From contig JAVKFY010000017.1 in NCBI GenBank assembly GCA_040223615.1, forward strand, positions 1 to 64,000: a stretch of 64,000 bases of DNA, read 5' to 3'. This document shows positions 60,417 to 64,000 of the stretch, one piece after another. Every line of letters starts with the position of its first letter. Position 1 is the first letter of the stretch. The translations under genes were made by a program, and so were the position numbers. The notes beneath the pieces were generated by a model. That model did not search any database and had not been told where the DNA came from. It saw nothing but the letters and a program-made list of their open reading frames with translations. The DNA comes from JAVKFY01 sp040223615. Lineage in GTDB: Bacteria; Pseudomonadota; Alphaproteobacteria; GCA-2731375.

Positions 60417-61418
60417 ATGCAAACAGTCAGCGAAGCCGATCCGGAGGCCCTGGCCAGCGAGCTGGAGGCCTTCGGCGAGAAGATGTTGCGGGTACGCGAG
60501 ATGATCGGCACGGTCATCTTCGGACAGCAGCATGTCATCGACGAAACCCTGATCACATTGCTGGCCGGCGGCCATGCCTTGCTGATCGGCGTGCCCGGCC
60601 TGGCCAAGACCCGGCTGGTGGAAACACTGGGCACGGTGTTCGGCATGGACGACAAGCGGGTGCAGTTCACGCCCGACTTGATGCCGGCCGACATCCTGGG
60701 GTCGGAGGTGCTGGAAGAGACCGACGGCGGCAAGCGCGAATTCCGGTTCATTCCGGGGCCGGTGTTCTGCCAGGTGCTGATGGCCGACGAGATCAACCGC
60801 GCCAGCCCGCGCACGCAATCAGCGCTGTTGCAGGCGATGCAGGAAAAGGCGGTGTCGATCGCCGGCCACCGGCACGTGCTGCCGAGCCCGTTCCACGTGC
60901 TGGCGACGCAGAACCCGCTGGAGCAGGAAGGCACCTATCCGCTGCCCGAGGCGCAGCTCGACCGCTTCCTGCTGCAGATCGACGTCGGCTATCCGGACCT
61001 GGAGGCGGAACGGCGCATGCTGATCGCCACCACCGGCCTGGAGGAGCAGACCGTCGGCCAGGTAATGACGCCGGACGAGCTGAAGGCCGGCCAGCGCCTG
61101 GTGCGCCGCATCCCGGTCGGCGACAGCGTGGTCGAGGCGATCCTGCGCCTGGTGCGCAGCGCCCGGCCGGAAGCCTCCGACCTGCCCGAACATGCCGCTC
61201 ACATCGCCTGGGGCGCCGGTCCGCGCGCCAGCCAGGCGCTGATGCTGGCGGTACGCGCACGGGCGCTGCTCGACGGGCGGCTGTCGCCGTCGGTCGACGA
61301 TGTCGTGGCGCTGGCGCCGCCGGTGTTGCGCCACCGCATGGCCCTGACCTTCGCCGCCCGTGCCGACGGCATCTCGATCGGCCAGGTGATCGGCGAGCTT
61401 TCGGCACCGCTGGGATAG
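60417..61418 (+). CDS. MoxR family AAA+ ATPase
   Basis: A 333-residue AAA_3 ATPase. Walker A is GVPGLAKT at 58-65, Walker B LMADEINR at 121-128, then SPRTQSALLQAMQEKAVSIA, the sensor-1 region FHVLATQNPLEQEGTYPLPE and the AQLDRFLLQIDVGYP arginine-finger region; a C-terminal lid follows. MoxR proteins work as chaperones together with von Willebrand-type partners. The next genes, DUF58 and a BatA-like protein, are the usual partners. Confidence 0.96.
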   Translation: MQTVSEADPEALASELEAFGEKMLRVREMIGTVIFGQQHVIDETLITLLAGGHALLIGVPGLAKTRLVETLGTVFGMDDKRVQFTPDLMPADILGSEVLEETDGGKREFRFIPGPVFCQVLMADEINRASPRTQSALLQAMQEKAVSIAGHRHVLPSPFHVLATQNPLEQEGTYPLPEAQLDRFLLQIDVGYPDLEAERRMLIATTGLEEQTVGQVMTPDELKAGQRLVRRIPVGDSVVEAILRLVRSARPEASDLPEHAAHIAWGAGPRASQALMLAVRARALLDGRLSPSVDDVVALAPPVLRHRMALTFAARADGISIGQVIGELSAPLG

Positions 61419-61427
61419 GGGCGCCGA

Positions 61428-62327
61428 TTGGCCGGGCCAATCGCCGCCGTTGCCGCCTCGGAGCGCCGCGCCGAAGCCGTCGCCGCGAGCCTGCCGCCAC
61501 TGATGGTGGCGGCGGAGCGGGTCGCGGCGACCGTGGCGCAGGGCCTGCACGGGCGCCGGCGGATCGGCGTCGGCGAGACCTTCTGGCAGTTCCGGCGCTA
61601 CGAGTTCGGCGACGCCGCCGCGCGCATCGACTGGCGCCAGTCGGCGAAGACGCAGAATCTCTATGTCCGCGAGAACGAGTGGGAGGCGGCGCAGACCGTG
61701 TGGCTGTGGCGCGATGGCTCCGCCTCGATGCGCTACGCCTCGTCCGACGCGCTGCCGAGCAAGGCGGAACGCGCCGAATTGCTGCTGCTGGCGCTGGCCT
61801 CGCTGCTGATCCGCGGCGGCGAGCGTATCGTGCTGCTGGATTCGGAGATCGCGCCCGGCGCCAATCGCGCGACACTGACCCGGATGGCCGATGCGCTGCT
61901 GCGCCAGTCCGGCGACGACGACCTGCCCAGCCTGCCATCGCTGCAACGGCTGCCGCGTTTCGCGCACATGGTCTGGTTCGCCGACTTCCTGTCGCCGCTG
62001 GACGAGATCGAGGCCCAGGTGCGCGGCTTCGCGGCACAGCACGTGCGCGGCCATCTGGTGCAGATCATGGATCCGGCCGAGGAAGACCTGCCGTTTCGCG
62101 GCCGCACCGAGTTCCAGGGGCTTGAGGGCGAGGGCCAGTTCACCGTCGGCCGGGCGGAGGACCTGCGCGCGGCCTGGACCCGGCGGCTGAACGCGCGGCG
62201 CGAGGCGCTGACCAACATCGCGCGCCGGGTCGGCTGGACCCACACGCTGCACCGCACCGACCGGCCGGCGCAGGCCGCGCTGCTGCCGGTCTACGTGGCG
62301 ATGAGCGACGCCGGGACGCTGCCATGA
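61428..62327 (+). CDS. DUF58 domain protein
   Basis: A 299-residue protein with the DUF58 core GRRRIGVGETFWQFRRYEFG then DAAARIDWRQSAKTQNLYVR, followed by WLWRDGSASMRYASSDALPS, a von Willebrand-like metal-site segment (D-x-S-x-S), and a basic C-terminus. It starts with a TTG at 61428, 10 bp after the moxR stop, and overlaps the next gene by 4 bp (ATGA). DUF58 proteins act with MoxR ATPases; their precise target is unknown. Confidence 0.92.
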   Translation: MAGPIAAVAASERRAEAVAASLPPLMVAAERVAATVAQGLHGRRRIGVGETFWQFRRYEFGDAAARIDWRQSAKTQNLYVRENEWEAAQTVWLWRDGSASMRYASSDALPSKAERAELLLLALASLLIRGGERIVLLDSEIAPGANRATLTRMADALLRQSGDDDLPSLPSLQRLPRFAHMVWFADFLSPLDEIEAQVRGFAAQHVRGHLVQIMDPAEEDLPFRGRTEFQGLEGEGQFTVGRAEDLRAAWTRRLNARREALTNIARRVGWTHTLHRTDRPAQAALLPVYVAMSDAGTLP

Positions 62328-64000
62328 TCGCCGCCGGCGGTCTCGGTTTCCTGTCGCCCTGGCTGCTGCTGGCGCTGGTCGCGCTGCCGGTGATCTGGTG
62401 GCTGTTGCGGATCACCCCGCCGGCGCCGCGGCGCCAGCCATTCCCGCCGCTGCGGCTGCTGCGCAGCCTGGTGCCGACCGAGGACAGCGCGGCGACCTCG
62501 CCGTGGTGGCTGCTGCTGCTGCGGCTGATCCTGGCGGCGCTGGTGATCCTGGCGCTGGCGCATCCGGTGCTGAACCCGACCACCGGGCTGGTCGGCCAGG
62601 GGCCGATGCTGCTGGTGGTCGACGACGGCTGGGCCGCGGCGCACCGCTGGTCGGACCGGCAGCGCGCGATGCTCGACTACGTCGCCCAGGCCGAGCGCGA
62701 GGACCGCGCGGTCCAGGTGCTGAGCACGGCACCGGCGGCCGACGGTTCGCCGGTGCAGGCGCAGCCGCTGGCGCCGGCGACCAAGGCCCGCCCCTATGTC
62801 CGGGCGCTGGCGCCGAAGCCGTGGGCGGTCGACCGGGCCGGCGCGGCGCGCGCCGTGGCGCGGCTCGACCCGGAACTGAAGTACCGCGTCGTCTGGCTCG
62901 CCGATGGGATTGACGACGGCAATGCCGAGGCGCTGGCCCGCGCGTTGGCCCGGGTCGGCGAGATCATCTATGTCGGCGACGCGCCGGGCCAGCTGGCCCG
63001 CGCGCTGGCGCCGCCGGCCGAGCCCGGCGGCGCGCTGACCGTGCAGCTGCTGCGGCCGGAGGCCGGCGCCGAAGAGAGCCGCTGGGTGCGCGCGTCGGGC
63101 GCCGGCGGGCGGTTGCTGGGACGGGTCGAGGCGAGTTTCGCGGCCGATGCGCTGCGCACCGATGCGACGGTCGAGCTGCCCTCGGAGCTGCGCAACAAGG
63201 TAGAGCGGATCGAGATCGAGGGCGGCAACGCGGCGGCCGCGGTGGTGCTGGCCGATGAACGCTGGCGCCGCCGGCCGGTCGGGCTGGTCACCGGCGACGC
63301 GTCGGAACACCGGGCGCAGCCGCTGCTGTCGTCGATCTACTACCTGGAACGCGCGCTGGGCCCGTTCGCCTCGGTGCAGCAGGGCTCGACCGACGACCTG
63401 TTGCGTCGGCGCCTGGCGGTGCTGTTCCTGGCCGACATCGGACAGCTTCCCGACGACGAACAGGCGGTGCTGCGGCAATGGGTGAGCGACGGCGGCATGC
63501 TGGTGCGTTTCGCCGGCCCGCGGCTGGCGCAGAATGCCGACGAGCTGATTCCGGTACGGCTGCGCAGCGGCGGCCGGCTGCTCGGCGGCGCGTTGTCGTG
63601 GGACCAGCCGGCGACGCTCGCCCCGTTCCCCGAAACCGGGCCGTTCAACGGCGTCGCCGTGCCGGAGGACGTGCTGGTGCGCCGCCAGGTGCTGGCCGAG
63701 CCCTCTCTCGACCTGCCGGAGAAGACCTGGGCCCAGCTCGCCGACGGCACGCCGCTGGTCACCGCCGAACGCCAGGGCCAGGGCTGGCTGGTGCTGTTCC
63801 ACGTCACCGCCAATACCGAATGGTCGTCGCTGCCGATTTCCGGGTTGTTCGTGGAGATGCTGCGCCGGGTGGTGGCCCTGTCGCGCGGCGTCGCCGATGC
63901 CGACGCCGGTCAGGCCACCCTGCCCCCGGTCGCTACGCTCGACGGCGAGGGCCGTCTCGGCGCGCCGCCGCCGACGGTGACGCCGCTGAACCCGGCTAAC
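62324..64000 (+). CDS. BatA-like/DUF4159-type membrane protein (truncated by window edge)
   Basis: The frame from ATG 62324 stays open for 559 codons to the window end. It begins with the BatA N-terminal pattern: a helix (LGFLSPWLLLALVALPVIWW), a loop LRITPPAPRRQPFPPLRLLR, and a second helix (WLLLLRLILAALVILALAHP). A von Willebrand-like stretch (MLLVVDDGWAAAHRWSDRQR) follows, then a glutamine-amidotransferase-like region (LFLADIGQLPDDEQAVLRQW and GMLVRFAGPRLAQ). In alphaproteobacteria the same protein usually continues into a DUF4159 domain, expected beyond the edge. It is the third gene of the MoxR operon. Confidence 0.85.
   Translation, partial: MIAAGGLGFLSPWLLLALVALPVIWWLLRITPPAPRRQPFPPLRLLRSLVPTEDSAATSPWWLLLLRLILAALVILALAHPVLNPTTGLVGQGPMLLVVDDGWAAAHRWSDRQRAMLDYVAQAEREDRAVQVLSTAPAADGSPVQAQPLAPATKARPYVRALAPKPWAVDRAGAARAVARLDPELKYRVVWLADGIDDGNAEALARALARVGEIIYVGDAPGQLARALAPPAEPGGALTVQLLRPEAGAEESRWVRASGAGGRLLGRVEASFAADALRTDATVELPSELRNKVERIEIEGGNAAAAVVLADERWRRRPVGLVTGDASEHRAQPLLSSIYYLERALGPFASVQQGSTDDLLRRRLAVLFLADIGQLPDDEQAVLRQWVSDGGMLVRFAGPRLAQNADELIPVRLRSGGRLLGGALSWDQPATLAPFPETGPFNGVAVPEDVLVRRQVLAEPSLDLPEKTWAQLADGTPLVTAERQGQGWLVLFHVTANTEWSSLPISGLFVEMLRRVVALSRGVADADAGQATLPPVATLDGEGRLGAPPPTVTPLNPAN

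Overview
The window is GC-rich DNA from an alphaproteobacterium, probably of the Rhodospirillales group. This rests on gene order and protein types (rplU-rpmA-obgE-proB-proA-nadD-rsfS-rlmH-gpmI-envC-ctpA-rppH; fbc-type petABC; AsmA-cca-DUF6111-CoA diphosphatase-DUF1285-MoxR-DUF58); no species is assigned. It splits at about 19.3 kb into an accessory left third and a core right two-thirds.

Accessory part. From 1 to about 8.5 kb lies a surface-polysaccharide patch with lower GC than the core: a GT-C type membrane glycosyltransferase, a Wzx-like flippase, a PAPS-type sulfotransferase and a polysaccharide pyruvyl transferase. It is interrupted by two different IS481-family elements, both sitting at CTAG targets. 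From 8.8 to 10.2 kb is debris: a fragment of an initiator tRNA 3' end, a CcdA-like fragment, a 5'-truncated membrane gene and an IS6-family transposase. From 10.3 to 18.5 kb is a compact module: a C-terminal zinc-finger protein, a divergent ParB-like/DNA methyltransferase fusion, a DUF5681 protein, a phage-type terminase large subunit, a small unknown protein, DUF3489, DUF2924 and a large serine recombinase. No portal, capsid, tail or lysis gene is visible. Two related ~145-nt structured leaders precede the small unknown gene and the DUF3489 gene. The module ends in a 133-bp repeat plus tRNA-Ser 3'-end fragment, repeated exactly 374 bp further on next to the intact tRNA-Ser(CGA). The region looks like an integration hotspot that has been used repeatedly.

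Core part. From 19.5 to 34 kb: ribosomal proteins L21 and L27, ObgE, proline synthesis (proB and proA, separated by a REP-associated transposase with its REPs), NAD synthesis, ribosome silencing and 23S rRNA methylation, phosphoglycerate mutase, a cell-wall/division cluster (EnvC-like, CtpA, divergent polysaccharide deacetylase) and RppH. From 34 to 49.6 kb: a two-component system with a duplicated hairpin between its genes, a beta carbonic anhydrase, an unrecognised conserved-looking protein, two MFS transporters, an FMN reductase/acyl-CoA dehydrogenase/DUF3047 run, an MBL hydrolase and enoyl-CoA hydratase behind a LiuR-like operator, a PAS-GGDEF cyclase, a VOC protein and purine salvage (mtnP-apt). 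From 49.7 to 64 kb: the cytochrome bc1 operon, trmL-hemF, a secreted unknown protein, a large AsmA protein, cca with small neighbours, CoA diphosphatase, DUF1285 and the start of a MoxR-DUF58-BatA-like operon that runs off the right edge.

Translations, spacing and repeat identities were read by hand. Family names come from motif recognition without a database search.
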